DNA from: Mytilus californianus
Lineage: Eukaryota > Mollusca > Bivalvia > Mytilida > Mytilidae
Reading direction: 5' to 3'
Assembly: GCF_021869535.1 (NCBI RefSeq)
Contig: NW_026262734.1
Span: forward strand, 98,089,285-98,153,284
DNA length: 64,000 bases
Shown: piece by piece, positions 48,503 through 61,570 of the stretch
How the letters are laid out: each line of letters opens with the position of its first letter
How positions within the stretch are numbered: position 1 is the first letter of the stretch
Position numbers and translations under genes: made by a program
Notes under the pieces: model-generated
Seen by the model: the letters and a program-made list of their open reading frames with translations, nothing else
Told to the model about the DNA's origin: nothing
Database searches by the model: none

Positions 48503-49530
48503 TCAATGTAAATAAGAAGATGTGGTATGAGTGCCAATGAGACAACTCTCCATCCAAGTCACAATGTATAAATAAGAAGATGTGGTATGAGAGCCAATGA
48601 GACAACTCTCCATCCAAGTCACAATGTGTAAATAAGAAGATGTGGTATGAATGCCAATGAGACAACTCTCCATCCAAGTCACAATGTATAAATAAGAAGA
48701 TGTGGTATGAGTGCCAATGAGACAACTCTCCATCCAAGTCACAATGTGTAAATAAGAAGATGTGGTATGAGTGCCAATGAGACAACTCTCCATCCAAGTC
48801 ACAATGTGTAAATAAGAAGATGTGGTATGAGTGCCAATGACACAACTCTCCAACCAAGTCACAATGTATAAATAAGAAGATGTGGTATGAGTGCCAATGA
48901 GACAACTCTCCATCCAAGTCACAATGTATAAATAAGAAGATGTGGTATGAGTGCCAATGAGACAACTCTCCATCCAAGTCACAATGTATAAATAAGAAGA
49001 TGTGGTATGAGTGCCAATGAGACAACTCTCCATCCAAGTCACAATGTATAAATAAGAAGATGTGGTATGAGTGCCAATGAGACAACTCTCCATCCAAGTC
49101 ACAATGTATAAATAAGAAGATGTGGTATGAGTGCCAATGAGACAACTCTCCATCCAAGTCACAATGTATAAATAAGAAGATGTGGTATGAGTGCCAATGA
49201 GACAACTCTCCATCCAAGTCACAATGTATAAATAAGAAGATGTAGTATGAGTGCCAATGAGACAACTCTCCATCCAAGCCACAATGTATAAATAAGAAGA
49301 TGTGGTATGAGTGCCAATGAGACAACTCTCCATCCAAGTCACAATGTATAAATAAGAAGATGTGGTATGAGTGCCAATGAGACAACTCTCCATCCAAGTC
49401 ACAATGTATGAATAAGAAGATGGGGTATGAGTGCCAATGAGACAACTCTCCATCCAAGTCACAATGTATAAATAAGATGATGTGGTATGAGTGCCAATGA
49501 GACAACTCTCCATCCAAGTCACAATGTGTA
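48503..49530 (+). repeat. 60-bp tandem array, 17 copies
   Basis: Seventeen units of exactly 60 bp (AATAAGAAGATGTGGTATGA, then GTGCCAATGAGACAACTCTC, then CATCCAAGTCACAATGTRTA), 1-3 differences each. The unit is the left tip of the dispersed family at 6434/23598; the rest of one family copy follows at 49530-49760. As 60 is divisible by three and the unit lacks stops in two minus-strand frames, the array gives long open frames (378-382 codons), which I treat as artefacts. Confidence 0.97.
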
Positions 49531-49765
49531 AAAAGTAAACAATTATAGGTCTATGTACGGCTTTCAACATGGAGCCTTGGCTCACACCGAACATCAAGCT
49601 ATAAAGGGCCCCAAAATGACTAGTGTAAAATAATTCAAACAGGAATACCAACGGTCCAATCTATATAAAAAAACTAGAAACGAGAAATACTTATGAACCA
49701 CATCAACACTGTTGACAACCACTGAACAACAGGCTCCTGACTTAAGACAGGTGAATAAAAATGTA
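49531..49765 (+). repeat. Remainder of the dispersed family copy behind the 60-bp array
   Basis: TAGGTCTATGTACGGCTTTC, TATAAAGGGCCCCAAAATGA and AACAGGCTCCTGACTTAAG follow the family order. It matches the reversed copy at 59875-60175 most closely. Confidence 0.8.
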
Positions 49766-51635
49766 ACAACATTTACACAGCTGTGTCTGTAATAATCTTT
49801 GAATTGCCAAGTCCGTCATTAATTATTATGTCCTTTAGTTATCTGTTGGTTATATGTGTCGTTCGGTTGCTGTCTTGTTGCATGCTGATGTTTAGGGGGG
49901 GGGGGAGAGTACAGGGTTAGAAATAATCAAGCAATTGATCTCATAAGGAAGCTCGTATAGGCAAATATGTAATTATTAAAATAAAAACAGATTTACTAAA
50001 TTAAAATAAGGAAATTATCGGGCATGCAGTTTGAACTAAATCAAAACATGGCATGGGGTGTAATGCATTTATTATCCATACCCTGTTTAAAATTAGGATT
50101 ATGTGAAATAGTCGATATGATATTATAATATAGTGTAAATGTAAACAAATGTTTAATAGAATACTTCAAAGGAAATTAAACAAAATGAAGGCCGTCTATT
50201 GGCTTTCTTGTCATATGACATTTACCTCGCACTTTCCTGTATTTCTATAGAGGCCTAGTTTACGTTACATTCATTTATAAAATAAATTCGCATTTTTGAA
50301 TGAAGGTTATTTGATTTTCTAACTAAAGAAAACAATACAAAATCCCCAACAATATTTATATAAATTGTTTTTGTGATGGTAGATGTTTGATATTTTCTGT
50401 TTTAATTTATTTGCATCTACTTAGACTCGGAACGATAGAGTTAAGACACCTTACGAGACGCTAGTTGAAGACTGTATGTTGATCTCAAGATGTCATTTGG
50501 TTATTTGTGTCGTTATGGGTGTCTTCTGGCTTTTCCTACATTTTCGTTAAGTTGCTGTCCTGTTGACGTATACACCATTGTGTCCTTTTATTATTCATCA
50601 ATACGAATATTAAATAGGAACATTTCATAGAAATAATCATGAAAAAAATATTTCAAAACTTGAATAAAAAACCTCGATGTTTTTGATGTTCGCTATTTGC
50701 GGACCATTCATCAAGGCCGTTAGGTAGCGTTTGCTGCTCACTTCTTGATGTGTCAGTGCTTTTGTTATTTTGGCAACTAAATACACTATATCTTATTTTG
50801 ACCTTTCTAATTGTTGACTTCTATTACCCAATTACTGTCAACAACAAGACATCCAGATCACTATTTTTGATACAAAATAACACCGCGTGATATTAATACA
50901 GATAGCTAGAAATTTAGATGTCAAATGCGACGGGGGATATGTTGTAGAGCTAACTAAATGCATACCACAAATACAAAAAAATAACAAATTATTATAATTA
51001 ATTAGTACTAAACTGTTACCGTCGTTAAATGTTAGCGATATGACTGTAACATGCAGTTGGCACTAATGTTCTTGTCACCATAGCGACGGATTGCTTAAAT
51101 TTCAATTAATGGAAACAAGTTTATATACATGTTGAAATAAAACTGCTTATAATCAATATAGATAGTAATATGCAGTTTGATTTACGATGCAGAACTTTGT
51201 TTTGTTTATATAATGATAGCATAGTTACATGTATGTGTGTGTATCTCTGCTTTTAAAGATACTGTTGCTGTCTCATTTAGGAATATCCAACACCTCCTTT
51301 ATTGTCACCCGTGGAAACGCGGATCGAGTGACGTAGTAATACCGGGTGTGTGTGCATCCGCACGATCAAGCTTGTAGGAAGTCTTACTACTACTAAATTT
51401 TCGTCGGATTTAATGAAATTATTTTAAAGATTTATTTCAGCAATGACTTTGATGAGTTTGAAAATAAGCCGATTTACTATTTTGTACTGGAGTTTTATTG
51501 TCTTGGAGGTGTAAATTACATGTAAAATTGTATTGTCAGCGCTCTCTCGCCTACAATTCGAATTTTTTATGAAAACATGGAAAAAGTGAAAATAAAATTT
51601 GGATATGCACGAGGTTTTTATGATTTGACTTTCAG
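49766..51635. other. AT-rich non-coding stretch
   Basis: One short G run near 49898. No gene supported. Confidence 0.4.
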
Positions 51636-51639
51636 ATCA

Positions 51640-52195
51640 TGTTTAAGGTTGCAGGATTCTTTGAGTTGACTCTTAATTCCTATTCAAAGTTGAAGAACCT
51701 CTTATTTTACTGTTAGTTCCTATTCAAAGTTGAAGGAACCTCTGATTTTCCTCTTAGTCCCTATTCAAAGTAGAAATAACCTCTTATTTTACTCTTAGTT
51801 CCTATTCATAGTTGAAGGAACCTCTAATTAGACTCTTATTTCGTATTTAAGGTTTCAGGATAATCCAGTTTTACTCTTATTCCATATGCAAAGTTGCAAG
51901 ATGTTATTTAACTCTTATTTCCTATTCGAGAATACAAGATTCATTGATTTAAATCTGTCATTGTTTAAGCTTAAAGGATTAATTTATTCGACTCTCAGTT
52001 CCGATTCCAGATTATACGATTTTCTGGTTTTATCCTCAGTAGGATATCTGATTTTACTCCCCTATATTCCAATCAAGGTCGCAGGATAGCTTTATTGACT
52101 CTTACTTTCTACCCATGGTAGCAAACTTCTCTGATTTCTCTCGTAGTTCTTATTTAAGGTTTCTGTAACTCTAATTTAGCTGTACGTTCCTGTTT
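51640..52195. repeat. Degenerate tandem repeat, about 60-70 bp unit
   Basis: Eight or so units of the form ACTCTTAGTTCCTATTCAAAG followed by TTGAAGGAACCTCTGATTT, increasingly diverged to the right. Confidence 0.8.
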
Positions 52196-52405
52196 AAGGT
52201 TGGAGGATTTTCTTGTTTGACTTGGTTGGAGGATTTTCTTGTTTGACTGGTTTGGGGGATTTTCTTGTTTGACTTGGTTGAAGTTTCATGTTTGTCTGGG
52301 TTGGAGGATTTTCTTGTTTGACTTGGTTGGAGGATTTTCTTGTTTGTAGTTTCTTGTTTGACCTGGTTGGAGGATTTTCTTGTTTGACTTGGTTGAAAGA
52401 TTATT
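52196..52405. repeat. About 25-bp minisatellite
   Basis: Repeats of GGTTGGAGGATTTTCTTGTT followed by TGACTT, seven to eight copies with a few truncated units. Adjoins the 65-bp array and may be derived from its GTTGCAGGATT word. Confidence 0.88.
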
Positions 52406-54050
52406 TCATTTATCTTTTATATTTTTTAGTTTAGTTCTAGATTGCAGGATTTATCGATCCCCCTTTTTTCTCCTGCCCAACAACCTTTATCTTTTATTGA
52501 TAAAAATGTCGTAAACAATAATAAGATTTTGTCGAATTGTTAATGTATAAGTATGATAAAAAAAGCAGTTCTAAACAATCCAACAGTGAGAAAATACGTA
52601 TAATAGTTTGTCAAAACGTGTGTCTCAGTGCATACTCGAAGATGCAAAGAAAATAAAGAAACTTCAGAAAAATCTGTACGATGTTACGTATACGATAACA
52701 TCATTTAGGAATATAAGAAATGAGAAAATATTCTGGAATAATTAATCACATTTTTTTGGGCAATTTTATGTATCAATCACTAAAATACAACATCATTAGT
52801 AAGACGATAAGCACTCATTATAATTGGCATATTTTGTTAATTTTAATTTTTATTAAAAGCAAACAAAATGCCAGAAATGTCTGTGAGCATCTTGTATTAA
52901 TTAACAATTAACCAACTATATTGCACAAACTAAGAATAACAACATGGCATGTAGAAATTTATTATGATCGTTCCTCAAAAACTTCAGAACACATAGCATC
53001 AATATAACAATCAAGCGGAGATCATTTCAAACTGTACAGAGTATATCGTCGATGAATGATAGTTAAAAGTCATAATCAACACGAATACTTAACAAAGGTC
53101 TGTAGGGACTACCCACACATATTCTTTCTAAGAAAACATTTTGCTGTGCGATTTTCTCTAAAAAGAAGAAATGTAAAAGTCTGAATATCTTCGAAAGTTA
53201 TTTTCCTCCAGCTATATACTGCCACCGCCGTACTAAGTACAATTTTGATTTCCTTTTGGCTTGCAGTGCTCTCCAATTCCTGTTTAATTTGGCCTTTCAT
53301 TTTATTTTTTTATTCAAGTGCCAATGGCGAGTCTTATGTAAACGAAACGCGCGTCTAACGTTACAAAATATAAGCCTGAGTTCTTACATAATGACTAATG
53401 CATCTCATATTTGCTCTTCCGAGTAAACTGGTCCGACATTCCATCTAAAGCTTCGCACCGTCAGTGTACCGATAAGTGAACACAACAGGGGTCCACTTTA
53501 TCTTCCGAGTCAAACAAGTTTACACACTAACAAGTGACTTTGCTTTTATCTAATAGCGGGAATATATATTTGTGAGCTCTGATCACAGTTTTTCTAGTTT
53601 AGGTTAAACTTTAACCTCTGATAGTTTTCTTTTAACCAGTCTTTTAAAAAGAATGCATGATGTCAGAATATGTGACAAAATACTTTCTATTTTTAAAAAA
53701 TGCCTGTATTTACAATTGATCAAACATGAACGTATTATGTGCTGATGCTGCAAGCTGTTTTATTATATTTCAACATTTGTAATTAAAATTTCAATGATTG
53801 GTATCATCAACTGCGAGTATCCATGTCTTGTCAATACCAGGTGGAGTTCTTGGTTATCATGATATGGAACGCTTACTGTTAAAATGCAATGCATTCTGTA
53901 TAAACGTCAACATTAATCAATGTTTATTTTGTAAACAATAAAAATCTGTAAAGATGTTTCATAATTGATACAGAAATCATCAACAAAATCTGCAAACGAT
54001 GAAAGAAAATATAAAGATAATATTCAAATTCAAAATTTTAAGTATGAATA
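52406..54050. other. AT-rich non-coding stretch
   Basis: 53315-53390 carries a fragment of the 'CGCGCGTTTC' family. No gene supported. Confidence 0.4.
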
Positions 54051-54310
54051 AAAGGATATGGGAGGTATAAATTACTAGTAATCAAAGCAACCCAACACCA
54101 AACACACTCAAAAGTCATATATAGGTCAATGTACGGTCGTCAACTTATGACCGACAACAAACCATGTAGATATCTATTTCGTGTCTTCCTAAAGCTCCGA
54201 TTAAACTTAACAATCTGCCAACAAAATCAATTCCCAAAATGTCAGCAACACATTTAGATTTGACAAAAGACAATCACGACGTTCCTGACTTGGGACATGC
54301 ATATGAATTA
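54051..54310 (+). repeat. Diverged 'AAGAAGATGTGG' family remnant
   Basis: TATAGGTCAATGTACGGTCG, ATCACGACGTTCCTGACTTG and GGGACATGC keep the block order; the left tip is lost. Confidence 0.5.
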
Positions 54311-54659
54311 ATTAAAACAACATCGTAATCGTAGTTTGTTAGATCTTAACCCTAATCGACTGTCTCAAACTCAAAATTGTTAGATTTGCTCTAAATGGTT
54401 CAATTGTTTTTCACCTATGATTATAAGTATGAAAAGAACGTATGCGGTTCAAATTGAAAAACAATATTTGTGGTTTTACATTAATTAGATATGACATATG
54501 AGCGCAAATCTTAATTTCGTGGAGAAATGTTGAAACGACTCTCTTAGCGGGGAATTTCCAAATTTGGTATTAATTTACTATCTCATAATGCACCAGTCGT
54601 ACAATCTTTCATGTTCTTGTTCTGGAAAGTAAAGGAAGATAAAAGCAAACTTTTATGTA

Positions 54660-54990
54660 TTTTAAATGTTTCAGTTTTTGAAGGTTCTTCATTTCGCGTA
54701 AGGAGAGATCAACGTTCTCTGCACGCAAAAGGACCCTTGCAACAAATCGTGGGGTCTGTATGTGGCTTGTTGCAAAGCAGCAAACGTTTAAGACAGTATC
54801 CAACATGCACTCATTTTTCAGCGGCGTTTAAATTTCCCGCCCTTCATCCCGATGGACCTACCTGGCAGAACCTTCAAGTTGTATTAATTACAAATGTTTT
54901 GAATTGATCTGTTTTTGAATATGCATGAAGTATTGAATATGCATGAAGTATTTGCCAATGGGTATTAAATAAACAAATATCAATTATTCA
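54660..54990 (+). repeat. Dispersed repeat, copy of the 29015 family
   Basis: GCCCTTCATCCCGATGGACC, ATGCATGAAGTATTTGCCAA and CAATTATTCAATC align with 29160-29290. The 98-codon frame is a by-product. Confidence 0.5.
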
Positions 54991-56425
54991 ATCATAGATT
55001 AATCGCTAGAAACAGGAAGCTGACTAACTTACTTTGCCGTGTGAATATTATTATTCCTGGTGTAACAACTAATAAGTGTTAAATATTAACTTTTCATAAC
55101 ATGAACATGACAAAAGATGATTAAATATTAAAAACATAGCACATGATAATTAAATTATTTCGATAAATGAATTGTTATGTTTGATTATAAAGGGAATTAA
55201 TAAATGGTATTATTGCAATATAACAAACGGCTAAAGGTTTCATCAAACAATAAGACGTAAAATATTAGTATATCGGACATCAATATAAAAACCTTAAGTA
55301 GACACTTGAGCTTGTATATGAATACACTCTTAAGTGAAATAAAAATGCTAAAAAAACCATCATGCACAAAAACATAAGGATATCTATATTATTCCTTATT
55401 CGAAACTGAAAACACGAGGGATAGACTAAAGTCAAAATTGTACATTCTTTAGTTAAATATATATTTTAATTCATTTGAAAACAACCGAAGATTTTCTTAA
55501 GATTAATCATATTCTTGTTCTTGTGTCGATATTTCTTTAAAATTTCTTACCCGTCTCGCCTCCAGAGTAGCACGGATCATTTTATAGATTATGCATATCT
55601 GTTACCGCCAGAGAAAACTGTTTCTTGTGGTTTTGGCGGAGAAATGGACCGAACTATTTTTATAGCTTCTTTATTTCCTAAATTACTGACCATTTATGTT
55701 GTGAATGTTATTATGGCTTATCATTTAAACGGCTATACTTGTCTACATGTACATGTAAGTATATACTTATATATTAGTGTTTAACTCTTAACACACACGT
55801 TTGAACTTTTACAGTTAATCAAAGTTCTAACTAGCTTTTCTGCTATTTTGAAAATGGGAGACAATTTCTAAAATTTGTACAGATAAAATTATCATAATTT
55901 TAAGTTGAATAATTTTCTTTCAATTTGTCGCCCAATCGGTTGGTGACATGGACAGGAACGATTCTTTTGTATACAAGAAATCTCCAAACAAGGTGGCCTA
56001 TAATTGCTTACTATCACTTCGTTTGTTGATGGTGGATAGTTGGCTCATTGGCAACCATACCATATCTCCTCATTTCTATATGAATATAATTAAACTCACC
56101 AAATGTTCAACTACCAGCTTATATTTTCCTAACAGTTGTAACATAGTTTTTCGTAAGATATTGACTTCGGAATTATTAACGCTCATTGTCTGCTCAGATT
56201 GTATGTTGAGGTGACAGTAAACGCATATTTTAAAAATATAGAAAAGATTTTTTGTTTTATACTCAGAAAATATATTGCCTTGAAGATGATACAACGTTCA
56301 TCCACAAAGAAATGTGTGACAAGCCACGAAGCATAGACAAAAAACTAATACGAAATTTAACAAAAAAAAGGAAAAATGGTGGATTAAACCTGGTTTTATA
56401 GCTAGCTAAACCTCTCACTTGTATG
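54991..56425. other. AT-rich non-coding stretch
   Basis: No supported gene. 56030-56060 may be a remnant of the 'AAGAAGATGTGG' family (GGCTCATTGGCAACCATACC). Confidence 0.4.
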
Positions 56426-56429
56426 ACAG

Positions 56430-56545
56430 TCATATAGAATTCCTGCCAATGAGACAACTATTCACCACAGCTCAAATGAAGTGGACGGTAAGCAATTATA
56501 GGCAACCGTACGACTTCAACAATGTGAAAACCCATACCGTATAGT
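56430..56545 (+). repeat. Fragment of 'AAGAAGATGTGG' family
   Basis: CCTGCCAATGAGACAACTAT, GGCAACCGTACGACTTCAAC and CATACCGTATAGTCAGCT match the left half of the family. Confidence 0.7.
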
Positions 56546-56819
56546 CAGCTTTCGTTGGTTTAATTTCAAGTTAACTTGGAGTTAAACATACAGCAATAAT
56601 AATTATTACTTTACTTTATATTTTGATCTTTTTCTTGTACTTGACATAGATGGGCGTTCAGATTTAAACTTACATAGTTACTATAATTTACTAAATTACC
56701 TTTTCCTTTTATAGTATCTATTATTGAGTAGTTGTATGATTATATATATCCGTCTGATCTAAGATCTGATTTTGTTAATTTCTTGTTCATAATATTAAGT
56801 AATGTGCACGAGTTTAATA

Positions 56820-57271
56820 TTAGGGAGCTACCATTTGATTTTTGTGGGGGGAGGGGGAGGGGTGTGGTGTGGGGGGGTGGGGGGTGCTAGGATGAAATTT
56901 GAAAAAAATAGGCAGGACAGGAGTTTTGAGTAAAAAAAAAGGCAGGATGACCCACTTGCAAAAAAAAAGTCAGGATGACAATTTAGGTAAAAAAGAGTCA
57001 GGATAAACTTTAAAAAAAAAGGCAGGACCGAATAGAGGGAAAAATAAAAAGGCAGGACAGGAGTTTTGAGTAAAAAAAAAAGGCAGGATGACCATCTTGC
57101 AAAAAAAAAAGTCAGGATGACAATTTAGGTAAAAAAAAGTCAGGACCGAATAGAGGGAAAAATAAAAAGGCAGGACAGAGATTACAACTAAAAAAAAATG
57201 CAGGACAAAATTTTTCATCCTAGCCCCCCCCCCCCCCCCCCCATAATAAAAATCAAATGGTAGCTCCCTTA
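56820..57271. mobile_element. MITE with TTA duplication (PIF/Harbinger-like), copy 2
   Basis: Element 56823-57268, ends GGGAGCTACCATTTGATTTT and its complement, flanked by TTA on both sides. Larger than copy 1 because the interior A-run/GGCAGGA block is duplicated (the GGCAGGACAGGAGTTTTGAG segment occurs twice). Ends in a long C run. Confidence 0.8.
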
Positions 57272-57409
57272 TATGACGCGTGGGGCATGCATATCAGGCA
57301 ATTAATTTTTACCCTGTCGACGCACATTGTAACGCTCTTTTTTGAAGTTTTAACTGTTCCCAGTCATATGTGTGTTTAGTTATTTCCAATTTGTAATGTT
57401 AGAAGCGAC

Positions 57410-58023
57410 TTAGACCCCGTTCACACTAGCATTTTTTGAATCGATCTAAATAAAACCAGTTAGCGTTCACATTATCTTTAATCCTAACGATCTCTATCGG
57501 TCTAATCTGAACCACTGCGTTCGCACTACAAGTAAAAATGCAACCGATCTGACCTAATTACCAGTGCAAGTGTAAACACTGTGTGTAAATAGAAATATTT
57601 AATTAAATTATTGTGTTGATATACACGCTTTCAACAAACTAATCGATGAAGTTATTGTTTCACTTGAATTACAAGTTCAAATGTTGATACTGTTGCTCGT
57701 ATAAGTTCGTATAGTTTTCGTTAATTTTCAACCCTTTTATGTTGGTCCTTCATTATGTAATGAATTACACGTGTAATGCTGGCGCCATACATGCGCACAT
57801 ATTATTTTCGATTCAATCGTACTAGTTTAGATCGATCTCTGCGTTCACATTTAAAGTTAGATCGATTCCCTTTAGACCGATTCAAACTAAACTAACTCTT
57901 TTGGTGTTTTAGTTTAGACGGATTCAAGATCGATTCAAAGCGTTCACATTGGGCTTAAATCGATCTAAAGTGAGCCGATCTATTTTAAATCGATCTAAAT
58001 GTCCAAGTGTGAACAGGGTCTTA
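57410..58023. mobile_element. 608-bp inverted-repeat element with TTA duplication
   Basis: Element 57413-58020: left end GACCCCGTTCACACTAG, right end the complement of GACCCTGTTCACACTTGG; TTA on each side. Many copies of ATCGATCTAA / GATCGATT and GCGTTCACAT sit inside both ends, as in elements whose transposase binds subterminal repeats. No coding capacity. PIF/Harbinger-like by its duplication; family unproven. Confidence 0.78.
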
Positions 58024-59870
58024 GGTAATCAACTTTACATTTAAGGATTAATGACTGGTCTTAAAATTGTTTGACAAAAACTATTCATCGATGTTGAAAT
58101 CGTTTCCTGCATTATAAAAAATAAAAACATAAAATAAAAAACTGATCAGTTTGTAAAAAATCAACACGCAGTGATTTTATCTAGAGATCTTCAAAAATGT
58201 CTTAATTTTTTGCCAATTCATTTTTTTTTCTTAAATCAAATGTATGCTAAATCTAAATTAACTAAAGTCTATCTTTCTAAATCGATTGTACATGCACAGT
58301 CAAATTGCATTGGCCATACATGTATATTCATTTACAACAAAAATGTACACCAAGATGTAAATAAATGAAATTGAATACCCTGAATGTATCATGCTTTTAA
58401 AAAATCATATGGTCAAATCGCTGAAAGAACACCTCCTAAATGATGGAAAACTATCATTCTGCATTGACAATAATATCTTGATGTAAATTAGATACACCCA
58501 ATCGTGCTAAAGCCCTGATATGTGTATCTAATTCTTGTGGTAGTCAATGATTGTATATCGCCTTGCTTGTGACGTTGATAATGTGTTTCAGCAAAGACTC
58601 GCGTTCTACCTGTTTCTTAGGCTGGTACCCGGCCGTTATTGAAAATTTTGACAAGAAAAAAATTATACGTCCTGCAGATATCTATACATTTTTCTCTCTA
58701 ATCCCACACTTAAATATCTCAAGATTCTGAAACGGCGAATTAGAATATTATATGAAAAAACATGATAGCTGACAGAATAAAAGAGCTTGTTCGAGGCGAA
58801 GTTGAGTTTGACAATGTTTATCATGGGGTAACAATCTTCTCTGTCATCCTCTCCGTAATGTGTTATCTAATATTTTAAACTTATGTTCTGTTGTTTTTTT
58901 GTCAAACTAGTTCACTGGTATCTGTATTTTTTAAAAATAGAAAACAAAGTATATGTCCAACTTTTACATAGCATTAGCTATGTATACAACATAGTAAAAC
59001 GTAATGAATACAATAGAAATTTATTAAATGAAATCTAAATATAATTAATACAAAATTAATTAAAGGATTGAAATATAAATTAAATTAATCAAATATACAT
59101 TTTTTTCAAGCGGGATGTATAAAGACACAACAGCGTTCGTTTAGATCTATAAAGAGGTTAAACTCCTAACTATCCTACTGTCTGTCGATACATTTATTTT
59201 TGGCATTGCACTAGTCATGTCTTCTTTGACTGTCCATGACGTTAAAATACTAAATCCCTGGGATGTGTTTTAGTTGATTTTAGTCTCTGATGCATGATTT
59301 TTTATTATTAATTGTTTTGGCTTTTAACTAGCTGTCAGTAACTGCGAGTACTCTCAAATCGTACTTTCTTGTTTATTTGACCTGTTGATACTAATTGTAT
59401 TGCTTTTTTGTTATTTAATGTTATTCAGGGTTATATCTGGTCTATATACCAGCTTTGATAAGTGTTTGGTATAACTATAAATTTTCACTTCGTACTATGA
59501 ACATCAAAATTATTTCCTTTCTCTTTTGGTACTGTACACGTATACCTAACAACAAAATTATTTTCATTTACCTGTGTTTAAATTTATTACAAATGGCTGA
59601 TATTTTTGTTCGAGCATATTGTTTTTCTTTAATTGTTTAACATTTCTTACCGATATAACATGTTACTTTTATTATTCTACCCTTAGTTTATTTATTTTGT
59701 ATTTACATTGTGTCATAGGTCAAATTTATTTGTTCAGTGTATGTTCAATGGTGTTAATATGTCCTTTGATTGAGTTAAGCTATTTCAGTTGATATTTTAT
59801 AGTGTGTCTTTCTATGTTGTGATGTTACACTATTGTTTCAGAAAAAAGGTGAAGGTTTGGTACCATTAAA
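58024..59870. other. AT-rich non-coding stretch with fragments
   Basis: 58825-58865 is one arm of the fold-back family of 2904. 59310-59390 is the 'CTGCGAGTACTC' piece. No gene supported. Confidence 0.45.
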
Positions 59871-59874
59871 ACGT

Positions 59875-60180
59875 TTAAACCCGCTGCATTTGTTTGCACC
59901 TGTCCTAAGTCAGGAATCTGATGTTCAGTAGTTGTCGTTTGTTGATGTGGTTCATAAGTGTTTCTCGTTTCTCGTTTTTTATATAGATTAGACCGTTGGT
60001 TTTCCCGTTTGAATGGTTTTACACTAGTAATTTTTTGGGGCCCTTATAGCTTACTGTTCGGTGTGAGCCAAGGCTCCGTGTTGAAGACCGTACTGAGACC
60101 TATAATGGTTTACTTTTTTAAATTTTGACTTGGATGGAGAGTTGTCTCATTGGCACTCATACCACATCTTCTTATATCTA
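59875..60180 (-). repeat. Reversed full-length 'AAGAAGATGTGG' family copy
   Basis: Starts GTTTAAACCCGCTGCATTTG and ends GTTGTCTCATTGGCACTCAT, ACCACATCTTCTTAT; contains the same GGAGAGTTGTCTCATTGGCA tip as the 60-bp array, including the GGATGGAGAG variant. Confidence 0.85.
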
Positions 60181-60194
60181 TTTATACATGAAAT

Positions 60195-60735
60195 GCAGTT
60201 ATGTACTAATTATAAGCAGCCCCGCGCAAGTATAATGTGTGATGTGAAATCTTCATGACATCTGGGTCTAGACAGTTATATTATATTATAAAATATACAT
60301 TTATAGTTGAAATACAAGTATGTACTAATTTATTAACAACCCCGCGCCAGTGGAAGCTCTAATGATTCCGATGTTAAATCTTCATGACATCTGGGTCTAG
60401 GCAGTTATATTATATTATAAAATATACATTTATACTGTTGAAATACAAGTATCTATTAAATGATATGAGCAAATTAGCCCTAATACGGATAAATCTGTAT
60501 TGATCCTGTTATAGATTCTCGATCATCTGTATTGGCCCTCGACTCTTCGAGCCTCTGGTCCAATACAGCTAACCTCGAATCTATAACAGGGCCAATACAG
60601 AAACAGCCCGTTAATAACACTATAGTACTAATTACAAATGTATAAACAACCCCGCGGAAGTAGAAGTTTTGAAGATTCCGATGTTAAAGCTTCATGACAT
60701 CTGGGTCTAGACAGTTATATTGTATTATAAGAAAG
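60195..60735. repeat. About 120-bp tandem repeat, three copies, with a fold-back element inserted
   Basis: Copies begin near 60215, 60338 and 60648 (AACCCCGCGCAAG, AACCCCGCGCCAG, AACCCCGCGGAAG), each followed by TTCATGACATCTGGGTCTAG and ACAGTTATATTATATTATA. The third copy is split off by the fold-back sequence at 60480-60615. Confidence 0.85.
60480..60615. repeat. Fold-back element
   Basis: CTGTATTGATCCTGTTATAG with ATTCTCGA on the left is complementary to TCGAATCTATAACAGGGCCA on the right; a second nested palindrome (CTGTATTGG...CCAATACAG with CTCGACTCTTCGAG) forms the centre. Confidence 0.8.
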
Positions 60736-61069
60736 TCTTGTACTATAGCATCAAGATGATCGAAAACAAACCGTAGTACAATTGGTAAATATTGAGTTAA
60801 TAACAATTACGCCACAATTAATGTACCAGTAATTCATAGCAATAATCACATGTATATAATAAACTTATTTACTTGATTATAAAATTATTGTTTATCATAT
60901 AATTATATCATTATTCTTAAACTGACAAACGTTTTTGTTTTTGTTTTTCTCTATTCTGTTTAAATAGTTGTTTTCCCAGAATAAGCAAATTTTATAATCC
61001 ATGATAGTTTCAGTATGGATGAACAGGTATAGATGTTTTTATATAATATTTTAGTTTTGAATAGATGAT

Positions 61070-61570
61070 TTTTTTTTATTAGTTGTTATTGGCTTTGAAC
61101 TAGTTGTCAGTAACTGCGAATACTCTCAGATCTGTACTTTGTGTCTTTTTTGTTTTAGGGATGTATAAATACCCTGCCATATAAAAATAAGAAGATGTGG
61201 TATAATTGCCAATGAGACAACTCTCCACAAGAGACCAAATGACACAGAAATTAACAACTATAGGTCACTGTACGGTCTTCAACAATGGGCAAAACCCATA
61301 CCCATGTCCGGTCTGTGTTTTTGTTAGATGTTTTTCTGCTTTGTATCGATCTGATGAGTTAAGCCCTTTCCAACTGATTTTTTTAGTTTGTTCTTATTTG
61401 TTTTTCGTAAATTGTTTTGTTATAAATTAGGCCGTTAATTTTCTCAATTGAATTGTTTCATATTATTCATGTCAGGGCATTTTATAGCCGGCTATACGTT
61501 ATGGGTTTTTCTCATTGTAGAAGGCCGTACGATTGCCTATAACTGCTTACATCTCCTTACTTTTATATAG
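61070..61570. repeat. Composite dispersed repeats ('CTGCGAATACTC' piece, forward and reversed family copies)
   Basis: 61075-61150 is the 'AACTGCGAATACTCTCAGATC' block. 61184-61300 is the left third of the 'AAGAAGATGTGG' family. 61300-61345 is related to the reversed block at 6860-6910. 61385-61565 is a reversed copy of the family's right part. Reversed and forward pieces face each other. Confidence 0.65.

Noticed and set aside
48503-49530. CRISPR-like appearance of the array
   Set aside because: There are no unique spacers; every 60-bp unit is alike over its whole length, and the DNA is eukaryotic.
48381-49651. Two overlapping minus-strand frames of 378 and 382 codons
   Set aside because: Direct translation of the 60-bp tandem array; the perfect period and the identity to a non-coding dispersed repeat explain the open frames.
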